A DNA stretch of 20,829 nt from a virus. Below, piece by piece: positions 14,561 through 20,829 of the stretch. Under the pieces are notes generated by a model, which was not told the origin of the DNA, made no database searches, and saw only the letters and a list, made by a program, of their open reading frames with translations. Numbering within the stretch: position 1 is the stretch's first letter; each line of letters starts with the position of its first letter. The position numbers were made by a program, and so were the translations under genes. The stretch spans positions 1-20,829 of the IMG/VR virus record IMGVR_UViG_3300034118_001235. One strand, written 5' to 3'.

Positions 14561-17500
14561 AGCCAAGCACGCCGGGGTTCGCCCCCCGGTCTCACGCCCC
14601 GAGTTCGAGCTCCGCCGCGGTGCGCCGCTGTGGACGCCCAACTTCCGCAGCGGGATCAACCCGGAGAACGATCCGATCGGTCCGACTTCGACGGCCGACT
14701 CGCGGATCTACCACTACCAGACCGACGGGAACGCCTACCTCGAACAACCGTTTGACGCCGAGATGGCGTTCGAGCCCGCCGCGACCGGGTTGCACGCCAG
14801 CGCCGACGTGTTCGCGTTCAAGTGCTTGGTCAAGCCGCACGAGATCAACGGGCGGCGCTTGCTCTACTCGAATAAGGGCGAAGGCGTGGCCTCGGGCGGC
14901 ATCTTCGTCGACATCCTCGATGGCAAGCTGCGCCTCGGCTGGTACGACACGGTGCTCAAGAAGGAGGTCTGGATCGAGACTTCCGTTCCCGTGTTCGATC
15001 CGCACCACTGGCACTACGTCTACGTGCGCAAGCGCTATCCGAGCAAGTCGCTGGGGTCGGGGTGCTGGAGAGACACGATTTTCGGCCTGACGACTTCGCA
15101 GCTCAACGACGTGATGCTCGTGCGTCGGTTCCGCAAGACGGATGCGAGCTTCTACCAGCGCCGGACGTGGGACTACAAGCGGCACGCATCGGTGCGGCAG
15201 TTCATCGGCTTCACGACCGATCTGGATTTCAGTGTCGGGGGGTCCGCTGGAACCGGGCTCGTCTCGCACAACGGCCTCACGTACACCGGCGACATCGTGG
15301 GCAACATCACGGCGAGCGGGGCGTGCTTCTCGCGCGACATGCTCGGGATGCTGTTCTGTCCAGGAAATGGACCTTTCGCGGGCCAGTCGTTCGTCATCGA
15401 CGCCTTCACGTCGTCAACCATCGTGACCGTCGTGGACCCGATCACCGGCGTGGCGGTGGACCTCACCACACTCGTCAACGACTTGGGCGGCGTCTACACG
15501 GGCGTCAAGCTCATCAAGTCCGATGGCTTCGCCGACAGCGAGAACGTCGACCAGTCGACCTACGCGACCAACCTCTTCGGCTCGCACTTGGCGCTGGATG
15601 CAAGCAGCGGCGTGATGCCGTTTGTTGGCGAGTTCGCGTCCTTCGCCTACATCGTGGAGTCGGGTGCGACGCCCAACCTGTTCGAGCCGAGCAACACGAA
15701 CCTCGCGGGTGGCCTCAGCGCCGACTTGGCCGACGACGGCTGCGACCTGTTCAACGACTTCGAGATTTTCCAGTCGAGCACGGTCGGCCCCGGCGAACTG
15801 CACGCGCACGAAGTAGCCCGTGACTCCTTCACCGCCGTCGACACGCAGCCGCTCGCTGGCGACGATCAGGCGAGCACGAAGCCGAACGAGACGATGCGGA
15901 TCGCGCCCGAGGCTGCGCCCTCGAGTGCGCGCGTCACGCCGCTCACTTGGCGCTTCCTGCGCGAGCGCGGCGAGATGGTGCAGAAGATCCGCGTGCGCTG
16001 CGCGTTCTACGACCCCGAGCAAGCTCAGGTGTCCGCGCCCGGCCCCGAGCTCGAGATCGACCCCGGCGGCGACGACGCGAGCAACACGAGCTCGAAGGTC
16101 GAAATCAAGCTCACCGAGCTCCCGGCCCCGGTCGACCGCGGCGAGATCGAAACCTGGGTGTACGCGACGCTGCCCGGCACGTTCTCGTTCTTCAAGGTCG
16201 CCGAGGTCCCCAAGGGCGCAACGTCGACCTCTTTCTCGCCGACGCTCGACGAGCTCGCGCGCGGGCTGCCCCTGGAGTTCGACAACTGGCCGCCGCCGGA
16301 GTGCAGCGTGCTCGAGGTGTCTCAGAGCTCGCTGGTCTGCGGCAACCTGCGGCGCTGGGTGAACAGCGACGAGGGGAACCCGACTGACTTCCCCGACGTG
16401 GCCGTGTTCTCGAAGCCGAATCGGCCGCTCGCGTTCCCCGCGGAGAACATCATCGCGGTCCCGGACTCGTCGCGTGAAGGTGTGACAGGTCTCCGCGACT
16501 TCAACGGCCGCCTGCTCATCACCAAGCGCGACACGATCCACCGCGCTGCGCTGCGCCAGGGCGCGGCTCAGAGCGAGGTCGTGAGCAAGACGTTCGGCTG
16601 CTCGAGCGGGCAGTCGCTCATCGAGCACGAGGGCGTGCTGATGTTCTGGGGCAAGCGCGGCGTGTACGCCTACGACGGCTCGGGGATTCCGCGCTGGATC
16701 GGCGCGAACGTCCGCGAGCTGTTCGAGACGGGGATCGAGCCCGGCGCCGCGCTCGAGTCCGTGGCCGGTGTGAATCCGCGCCGCAACCAAGTCGTGTTCA
16801 CGCTGCGCGAGGTCGACGCGCTCTACAAGAGCCACCGCCTCAGCGTGGAGCCGTTCGGCGGCGGGCTGCGCTTCTCGCGCTACGAAGCTCCCAACCTCAC
16901 GGCGCTGGTCGATCACGCGACCGATGACGGCGAGGTCGGCGAGTTCGCCGGCGGCACCGAGGAAGGGTTCTTCGTCTGGCTGGACCGCCAGGACTCGTCG
17001 CTCGTGATGCTCGGCGCGGCGGCCACGCACGGCGCTTCGTCGCTCACGGTTGGCGTGGGCAGCACCACCACGCAGATCGTTGTCTCGGGTGGTACGCTCG
17101 ACCTCGCGCTTGCGGGGCCTCGGGGCGCGGTTGCTTCATGGGGGAACGAGCGACGCATGGCGCTCGCGGTTGAAGCTGGGACCCTGCTTCTCGATCGCCC
17201 CGCGAGCGCGCCTCCGGCTCAGGGCACCACGATCCGTCTCGGCGTGGCGCCGCGGTACTGGGAGACGCGCTGGCTCGACTTCGAGGACAGCGAGAGCGTG
17301 AAGCGCGCCCGCTACCTGGACGTGACGACGAAGCTCGGGACGGGTGCGCTGCGCGTCAGCGCGTTCCTGGACTTCGGAGCGACGGCGCGGTCCTTGATCC
17401 CTCACAACTCCAACCCGCCGCCGAGCGAGATCAACCTCGCCACGCGCGCCGTGACCCGCTTCGACATCGGCCACTTGAACGCCCGACATTTCAAGTTCCG

Positions 17501-17570
17501 GTTCGAGGCTGACGTTCCTTTCGAGATCATCGAGCTCGTGTTCCGCGTCTCCGATGTCGACCCGACCTGA
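14547..17570 (+). CDS. Tail nozzle/stabilisation-like protein with N-terminal LamG-like region
   Basis: 1007 residues. ATG 14547 has GGGAGG (14534-14539) seven bases upstream, inside the previous gene. Residues 80-230 look LamG-like (FAFKCLVKPHEINGRRLLYS, GGIFVDILDGKLRLGWYD, HHWHYVYVRKR), followed by a beta-rich region to about 410. From 455 the pattern changes to that of tail nozzle proteins (P22 gp10/T7 gp12-type): a fibronectin-like strand set (462-560, WRFLRERGEMVQKIRVRCAFYD), then propeller strands. These include LRDFNGRLLITKRDTIHRAAL (649-669), SLIEHEGVLMFWGKRGVYAYDG (690-711), VNPRRNQVVFTLRE (742-755) and EEGFFVWLDRQDSSLV. The end (HFKFRFEADVPFEIIELVFRVS) is the usual closing strand set. 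The product should extend the neck into the short tail. The last 17 bases overlap the next gene. Confidence 0.75.
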   Translation: MFAVRAKHAGVRPPVSRPEFELRRGAPLWTPNFRSGINPENDPIGPTSTADSRIYHYQTDGNAYLEQPFDAEMAFEPAATGLHASADVFAFKCLVKPHEINGRRLLYSNKGEGVASGGIFVDILDGKLRLGWYDTVLKKEVWIETSVPVFDPHHWHYVYVRKRYPSKSLGSGCWRDTIFGLTTSQLNDVMLVRRFRKTDASFYQRRTWDYKRHASVRQFIGFTTDLDFSVGGSAGTGLVSHNGLTYTGDIVGNITASGACFSRDMLGMLFCPGNGPFAGQSFVIDAFTSSTIVTVVDPITGVAVDLTTLVNDLGGVYTGVKLIKSDGFADSENVDQSTYATNLFGSHLALDASSGVMPFVGEFASFAYIVESGATPNLFEPSNTNLAGGLSADLADDGCDLFNDFEIFQSSTVGPGELHAHEVARDSFTAVDTQPLAGDDQASTKPNETMRIAPEAAPSSARVTPLTWRFLRERGEMVQKIRVRCAFYDPEQAQVSAPGPELEIDPGGDDASNTSSKVEIKLTELPAPVDRGEIETWVYATLPGTFSFFKVAEVPKGATSTSFSPTLDELARGLPLEFDNWPPPECSVLEVSQSSLVCGNLRRWVNSDEGNPTDFPDVAVFSKPNRPLAFPAENIIAVPDSSREGVTGLRDFNGRLLITKRDTIHRAALRQGAAQSEVVSKTFGCSSGQSLIEHEGVLMFWGKRGVYAYDGSGIPRWIGANVRELFETGIEPGAALESVAGVNPRRNQVVFTLREVDALYKSHRLSVEPFGGGLRFSRYEAPNLTALVDHATDDGEVGEFAGGTEEGFFVWLDRQDSSLVMLGAAATHGASSLTVGVGSTTTQIVVSGGTLDLALAGPRGAVASWGNERRMALAVEAGTLLLDRPASAPPAQGTTIRLGVAPRYWETRWLDFEDSESVKRARYLDVTTKLGTGALRVSAFLDFGATARSLIPHNSNPPPSEINLATRAVTRFDIGHLNARHFKFRFEADVPFEIIELVFRVSDVDPT

Positions 17571-17739
17571 CCAAATCCCGATCCAAGTCGATCGCGTGCC
17601 CGAGGAGTACGACGCCGCCGCTGTGCAGCGCGTGCTCGAGTCGGCCGTTCGGCGCGTCACGGATCGGACCCCGACGCCTCAAGTCCAAAAGCTGGACAAG
17701 GCGGCGGAGGACAACAACCCTCTGCCGTGGGTGCTCTGA
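17554..17739 (+). CDS. Very small protein of unknown function, 61 residues
   Basis: Starts at ATG 17554 inside the end of the tail nozzle-like gene and stops in a TGATG shared with the next start. No clear ribosome site is visible, so expression probably depends on coupling to the upstream gene. The product is hydrophilic, with a probable helix at residues 17-36 (EEYDAAAVQRVLESAVRRVTD) and a Pro/Asn-rich end (EDNNPLPWVL). It has no Cys, membrane segment or known motif. The closely fitted stop/start arrangement on both sides is the main argument that it is translated. Confidence 0.6.
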   Translation: MSTRPDQIPIQVDRVPEEYDAAAVQRVLESAVRRVTDRTPTPQVQKLDKAAEDNNPLPWVL

Positions 17740-18065
17740 TGCCGACGCCGCGCACACTCAACGGCGTTCTGACGACCGGGCAAGTCGCGCTGTATCGCGT
17801 GCCGTCGGACCGCTACGCCGTCGTCACCGCGCTCACCATGATGAACGTGAGCGGCGCGACCGCGACCGGCTCGCTGTTCCTGCGCACGCGCGGAGGTGTC
17901 ACGCAGATCGTGGGGCGATCCATGACGGCGCTCTCGACGAACACCAACGACTTCGCCCTCGGATCCGAGCGCTGGGTGCTCGAGCCCGACAGCGTGGTCG
18001 AGGGACTCGCCAGCGCGGCCAACGCGATCACTTGGGCGATCATGCTCTTGGAGTTCAAGCCGTGA
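17739..18065 (+). CDS. Small beta-rich probable virion protein, 108 residues
   Basis: ATG 17739 shares its A with the preceding stop. The protein reads as alternating beta strands: QVALYRVPSDRYAVVTALTMMNVSG (residues 15-39), TGSLFLRTRGGVTQIVG, then RWVLEPDSVVEGLASAANAITWAIMLLEFKP at the end. The order (LYxVPxxRxxVVxxLxxxN, later VLEPxDxVxGxAS, then a final hydrophobic strand ending in E) is one I associate with small beta-sandwich proteins in phage tail regions, but no function is established for that pattern. It lacks a membrane segment: the hydrophobic end is a strand, not a helix of membrane length. It sits after the nozzle-like gene with two other small beta-rich genes, so a tail-tip or fibre-associated role is plausible. 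Confidence 0.75.
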   Translation: MPTPRTLNGVLTTGQVALYRVPSDRYAVVTALTMMNVSGATATGSLFLRTRGGVTQIVGRSMTALSTNTNDFALGSERWVLEPDSVVEGLASAANAITWAIMLLEFKP

Positions 18066-18487
18066 GCCGTGGAGGGCGCTATGTGGCTCCGCCGGACGCG
18101 GGCGCGGGCGACGGCTCCATCGAGCGCAACCTTGGCGCGACGCCGCGATTCCGCGGGCGGTTCACGATCACCGATGCGTCGATCTCAGCGTCCAGCATCG
18201 TGAAGTGCTGGCAGGCTCCAGGTCCGTACACGGGCAAGGGAACGCGCGCGGACGAAGCGGAGATGCAGCCGGTCCAGGTGATTGCCGTGAGCCCAGGCTC
18301 GGGGAGCGCCACGGTCTACTGGCAGACGCCGCCTGCGTTCACGATGAGCGCGGACAGGCCGAGCGGCCGCCGCGACGCTCCGAGCACGGCAGCAGGTTTC
18401 GATCCGCGCTACCCGTACGTGCAATCCGTTGCGCGACGCAAGGGGCGCGTGCGCGGCAACGTGAAGTTCAACTACTCGGTCGTATAG
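18062..18487 (+). CDS. Small probable virion protein, 141 residues
   Basis: The best start is GTG 18062, overlapping the previous stop by four bases (GTGA), with GGAG at 18050-18053 eight bases upstream. An upstream in-frame GTG at 18032 would only lengthen the overlap. Residues 1-30 are Gly/Arg/Asp-rich. A beta region follows (PRFRGRFTITDASISASSIVKC, ending near 50), then a conspicuous APGPYTGKGTRADEAEM stretch (52-68), VQVIAVSPGSGSATVYWQTP, and a basic C-terminus closing in RVRGNVKFNYSVV. The GPYTGKGTxxDEAEM pattern with a final VKFNYxV strand looks like a conserved phage virion motif, but I cannot name a function. There is one Cys (C50) and no membrane segment. It is followed by AGGAG, the ribosome site of the next gene. 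Confidence 0.75.
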   Translation: MSRGGRYVAPPDAGAGDGSIERNLGATPRFRGRFTITDASISASSIVKCWQAPGPYTGKGTRADEAEMQPVQVIAVSPGSGSATVYWQTPPAFTMSADRPSGRRDAPSTAAGFDPRYPYVQSVARRKGRVRGNVKFNYSVV

Positions 18488-18496
18488 GAGTCGAGC

Positions 18497-19186
18497 ATGG
18501 CAGTCATTGAGGGTGCAGTCAGTCTTGCTCTTGCCGGCGTCGGCGCCGAGGCGTCGTCTCCGCTCCACGTCGTCTCGAAGCCCACGCCGCACGGAGCGCT
18601 GGGCCACTACCGCGTGGCCGCGACGACGGGAGCGATCACGGCTGGGTTGGCCGCCAGTGCGCAGTTGTTTTACTTGCGCTGGACGGACGCAACGCGCTTC
18701 TGCGTCATCACGTACTTCCGCGCTCAGTTCCAGACGCTCACGCCGTTCACCGCTGCGACGCTGACCGACTTTGGATTCGACTTGCACAAAGCGACAGCGG
18801 TGAGTGCGGGCGGCGCTGGGACCGATCTCGGCGCTTCCGTCAAGACTAGGATGCGAACGGGCGGCATGGGCGCGTCGCTTTTGGATGCCTCGGGCCTCAT
18901 GCGCATCAGCGCGAACGTGACGCTCACCAACATCACCACGTTGGATGTGCTGCCGATCGCTCAGAGCCTCGGCGACGCGCAAAGGGTCAACCCGGCTGCG
19001 GGCACGGAAGAGCAGCGCGTGAACGACCCGACGCTGATCTTTGCTCCAGACATGGCTCGCGGTGAGCATCCTCTCGTGCTCGCGCAGAACGAGGGCTTGG
19101 TGTTGCGCAATCGCGCGCTTTGGCCCGTCGCTGGAACGGGCATCGTGCAGGTCGAAATCGCGTGGTCCGAGGTCGACGCTTACTAG
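18497..19186 (+). CDS. Probable virion structural protein, 229 residues
   Basis: ATG 18497 has AGGAG (18486-18490) six bases upstream, one of the best ribosome sites in the window, which suggests strong expression. The protein is Ala/Thr/Gly/Leu-rich and probably mostly beta, with a strand-rich core (residues 50-95: GLAASAQLFYLRWTDATRFCVITYFRAQF). A Gly/Thr/Arg loop region spans 103-125, and the C-terminus (179-229) reads TLIFAPDMARGEHPLVLAQN, EGLVLRN, then GIVQVEIAWSEVDAY. The closing pattern of alternating hydrophobic residues resembles virion beta-sandwich proteins. No catalytic motif or membrane helix is seen. It closes the cluster of small genes after the nozzle-like gene. The 36 bases after it hold only a weak four-base-pair hairpin and the next ribosome site. 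Confidence 0.75.
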   Translation: MAVIEGAVSLALAGVGAEASSPLHVVSKPTPHGALGHYRVAATTGAITAGLAASAQLFYLRWTDATRFCVITYFRAQFQTLTPFTAATLTDFGFDLHKATAVSAGGAGTDLGASVKTRMRTGGMGASLLDASGLMRISANVTLTNITTLDVLPIAQSLGDAQRVNPAAGTEEQRVNDPTLIFAPDMARGEHPLVLAQNEGLVLRNRALWPVAGTGIVQVEIAWSEVDAY

Positions 19187-19222
19187 TCCCGCTTTGCGGT
19201 AGGATCTTGACGGAGGCCCAGC

Positions 19223-19798
19223 ATGGTCACATTCGGACCGACGAACCAATATCAGCCGCAGCCGAACCCGGCTGGCCCGCCCGTTGGGCAAAACATCACG
19301 CCGGGCTTCGGCCATCCTGGGAAGTCGGTACCGGGCGTCACGCCGTACTGGCTGACGACGGGCGCTCCGCAGCGGGTTTTCGACTACCGCGACCAAGTGC
19401 TCCCGCTGCTGCGCGAGCAGACGATGGGCGCGCTCGGGCAGAACATGGCGACGCAGGGCGCGATCTTCCGCGACTCGCAGCGGCAGATGGGCGACCAGTT
19501 CGCGCAGCTCGGAATCAACCCGGCCGCCGTCGCCGGGCGCTTCATGCCTCAGATGCAGATGGGCTTCGCGGAGCAGCTTGGCGGGGCCGCCGCGGGCGCG
19601 CGCGGACAGCTCGCGCAGGGCCAGATGGACCTCGCGGGCGAAGTGCTCAGCGCGCTCAACCAGATCGAGGCGTACTACGACTCCATCGGGCAGCAGAAGT
19701 ACGCGGCCGACAAGTCGGCGAAGGCGTCGAGCAAGGCGGCCGGGATCGGCGGATTCGCGTCGGTGCTTGGCGGGGTCGGATCTATGTTCGGCCTCTGA
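19223..19798 (+). CDS. Probable internal virion (DNA-ejection) protein, 191 residues
   Basis: ATG 19223 has GGAGG (19212-19216) six bases upstream. Residues 1-45 are Pro/Gln/Gly/Asn-rich and look disordered. Residues 52-165 are a Gln/Met/Ala-rich helical part (RDQVLPLLREQTMGALGQNM, FRDSQRQMGDQFAQLG, QMDLAGEVLSALNQIEAYYDSI). The C-terminus (166-191) is Ala/Gly-rich and hydrophobic (KAAGIGGFASVLGGVGSMFGL), long enough to insert in a membrane. Small, Gln/Ala-rich proteins with a Gly-rich hydrophobic end, encoded just before a long coiled-coil protein, are typical of ejection proteins of short-tailed phages (P22 gp7, T7 gp14 type), which leave the head with the DNA and form a channel. The call rests on composition and order only. 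Confidence 0.65.
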   Translation: MVTFGPTNQYQPQPNPAGPPVGQNITPGFGHPGKSVPGVTPYWLTTGAPQRVFDYRDQVLPLLREQTMGALGQNMATQGAIFRDSQRQMGDQFAQLGINPAAVAGRFMPQMQMGFAEQLGGAAAGARGQLAQGQMDLAGEVLSALNQIEAYYDSIGQQKYAADKSAKASSKAAGIGGFASVLGGVGSMFGL

Positions 19799-19816
19799 TT
19801 TTCCCAAGGAAAGCAC

Positions 19817-20829
19817 ATGGCCGTCCCCAAGATTTTCGGCGCACCGAACCCGCAGGACACCGGCGGCGCGATGTCGTCGCTCATCAGCGCGCAGTCGCAA
19901 GCTGCCGGGATGCAGCTCTCGGCGATCCAAAACGCCGTGTCGCAGGCCGTGCAGGGCTTGCAGTTCGGCGCGCAGATCCGCCAGCGCAAGGACGAGCAGC
20001 TCCGCGAGATCGAGGCGCAGAACAATCTCGAGCGGATGCGCCAGACGTTCCAGGGCGACCAGAATCGGCTGATGCGCGAGCAGGACGAGCGGCAGTTCAA
20101 GGCCAATCAGCGTCTCCAACGGCGCGGGCTCAACGCCGACATCGCGTACAAGGGCCGGGCGCTCAACATGCAGCGCTTGGGCTTGGATGCGAGCATCGCC
20201 AACCAGGACCGTAGCTACGGGTTGGATGTCGACACGATGAACCTGCGGAAGCAGGAGTTCGCAAGCAACGAGCGCGTGCGAGAGCAGCAGTTGAAGCAGA
20301 CGGCGTTGGAATACGACAACGCCTTCAAGGCCCAGAAGCGCAAGGACAACGCGGAGCGCTACAAGGACTTCGCTTTCGAGCTTGTCCAGCAGATGGGCCT
20401 GAGCAAGATGCCGGACGGCACGGTCGAGTTCGATCCGAGCTCCGCCGACGCGCTGGTCGAGCGCTTCCGCGTCGGTCCTCGTCCTGCCGACGTGCTGGAG
20501 GCCGCGAACGCTCCGGGCGCCAAGTACGGCGTTTTGCAGGCGTTCGAGGAGCTCACCCAGCCGGCGAACCTGCGCGCGACGAAGCGCGTCGACCAGAACA
20601 TCGACGCCATGTCGGCCGCGGCGCGAAGCGGCGGTGGCGACACGCCGCTGCCGATGGCGCAGGGGCCGAAGTACGTAGACGGCGATGCGATGAAGAAGGC
20701 GATCGAGTCGATCCCTGGGCTCTCGTCGGTTGGCGGGCTTGGGTCTGTGGTGAGCCTTGCGGACGCCGGGAAGATCCTGGTCGATCCGTCAACCGGGAAG
20801 CTCATGGCGGTTGGCGTCAACGATCCGCT
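19817..20829 (+). CDS. Probable large internal virion/ejection protein, N-terminal part (3' end outside window)
   Basis: An open frame from ATG 19817 to the window end with no stop; at least 337 residues are visible. AAGGAAA precedes the start. Residues 15-50 are Ala/Ser/Gln-rich helix. Residues 50-185 are a long, highly charged coiled-coil-like helix rich in Gln, Arg, Glu and Leu (RQRKDEQLREIEAQNNLERM, LQRRGLNADIAYKGRALNMQ, LKQTALEYDNAFKAQ), with a loose recurring R-x-L-N/G-L-D-A-x-I-A theme at 102-128. From about 200 the sequence becomes more globular (GTVEFDPSSADALVERFRVG, KYGVLQAFEEL), then Gly/Ser-rich. This fits the large helical ejection or internal core proteins of short-tailed phages and follows a smaller ejection-like gene. 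Other long helical virion proteins remain possible. No lytic transglycosylase motif is visible in the part present. Confidence 0.75.
   Translation, partial: MAVPKIFGAPNPQDTGGAMSSLISAQSQAAGMQLSAIQNAVSQAVQGLQFGAQIRQRKDEQLREIEAQNNLERMRQTFQGDQNRLMREQDERQFKANQRLQRRGLNADIAYKGRALNMQRLGLDASIANQDRSYGLDVDTMNLRKQEFASNERVREQQLKQTALEYDNAFKAQKRKDNAERYKDFAFELVQQMGLSKMPDGTVEFDPSSADALVERFRVGPRPADVLEAANAPGAKYGVLQAFEELTQPANLRATKRVDQNIDAMSAAARSGGGDTPLPMAQGPKYVDGDAMKKAIESIPGLSSVGGLGSVVSLADAGKILVDPSTGKLMAVGVNDP

Noticed and set aside
10304-14659. Antisense open frame of 1451 codons, longer than the sense gene it covers
   Set aside because: Its translation is extremely Arg/Ala/Val/Glu-rich without domains, while the sense frame has a ribosome site, nozzle-like and LamG-like patterns and fits the operon. 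Long antisense frames are expected in GC-rich coding DNA with G/C third positions.
12517-15090. Sense-strand open frame of 857 codons spanning the junction of the two giant genes
   Set aside because: I considered a fusion or frameshift product, but the translation is typical shadow composition and both real frames carry domain patterns on either side.
19189-19199. CCGC-TTT-GCGG hairpin after the 229-residue gene
   Set aside because: Only four base pairs and no U-run; too weak to call a terminator.

Overview
The window is part of the virion-assembly region of a tailed double-stranded DNA bacteriophage, either a free phage or a prophage fragment. The base composition is strongly GC-rich, with third codon positions mostly G or C. 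All 18 supported genes lie on the + strand, and most are packed stop-to-start with overlaps of 1 to 17 bases, as in one or a few long late transcripts. No integrase, host gene, tRNA, CRISPR array or insertion sequence is visible. The host cannot be named from these bases.

Region 1 (1-6502) is the packaging and head module. It holds the C-terminal part of the large terminase, a one-helix membrane protein, the portal, a small CxxC protein, a scaffold-like protein and the major capsid protein. The capsid gene is bracketed by two RNA hairpins: an 11-bp stem between scaffold and capsid, and a 10-bp perfect stem just after the capsid stop. The capsid start has no visible Shine-Dalgarno sequence.

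Region 2 (6615-10317) holds a virion protein with two FCCH-like beta repeats, an unrecognised protein, a small membrane/coiled-coil protein (possible holin), a probable head-tail adaptor and another probable virion protein. Region 3 (10325-17570) is taken up by two very large adjacent genes, 1411 and 1007 residues. They look like a tail-nozzle protein carrying several concanavalin/LamG-like beta-sandwich regions. Region 4 (17554-19186) has four small genes, three of them beta-rich probable virion proteins. Region 5 (19223 to the end) has two Gln/Ala-rich proteins that look like internal virion or DNA-ejection proteins; the second runs off the window.

No tape-measure, tail-tube, sheath or baseplate gene is seen. 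Together with the adaptor, nozzle-like and ejection-like genes, this suggests a short-tailed (podovirus-type) particle. In that reading, terminase fills the scaffolded procapsid through the portal, the adaptor and nozzle close the neck and form the short tail, the LamG-like parts decorate the tail or bind the host surface, and the internal proteins leave with the DNA. The least ordinary elements are the two-gene LamG/nozzle assembly, the capsid-flanking hairpins and the run of unrecognised small virion genes.
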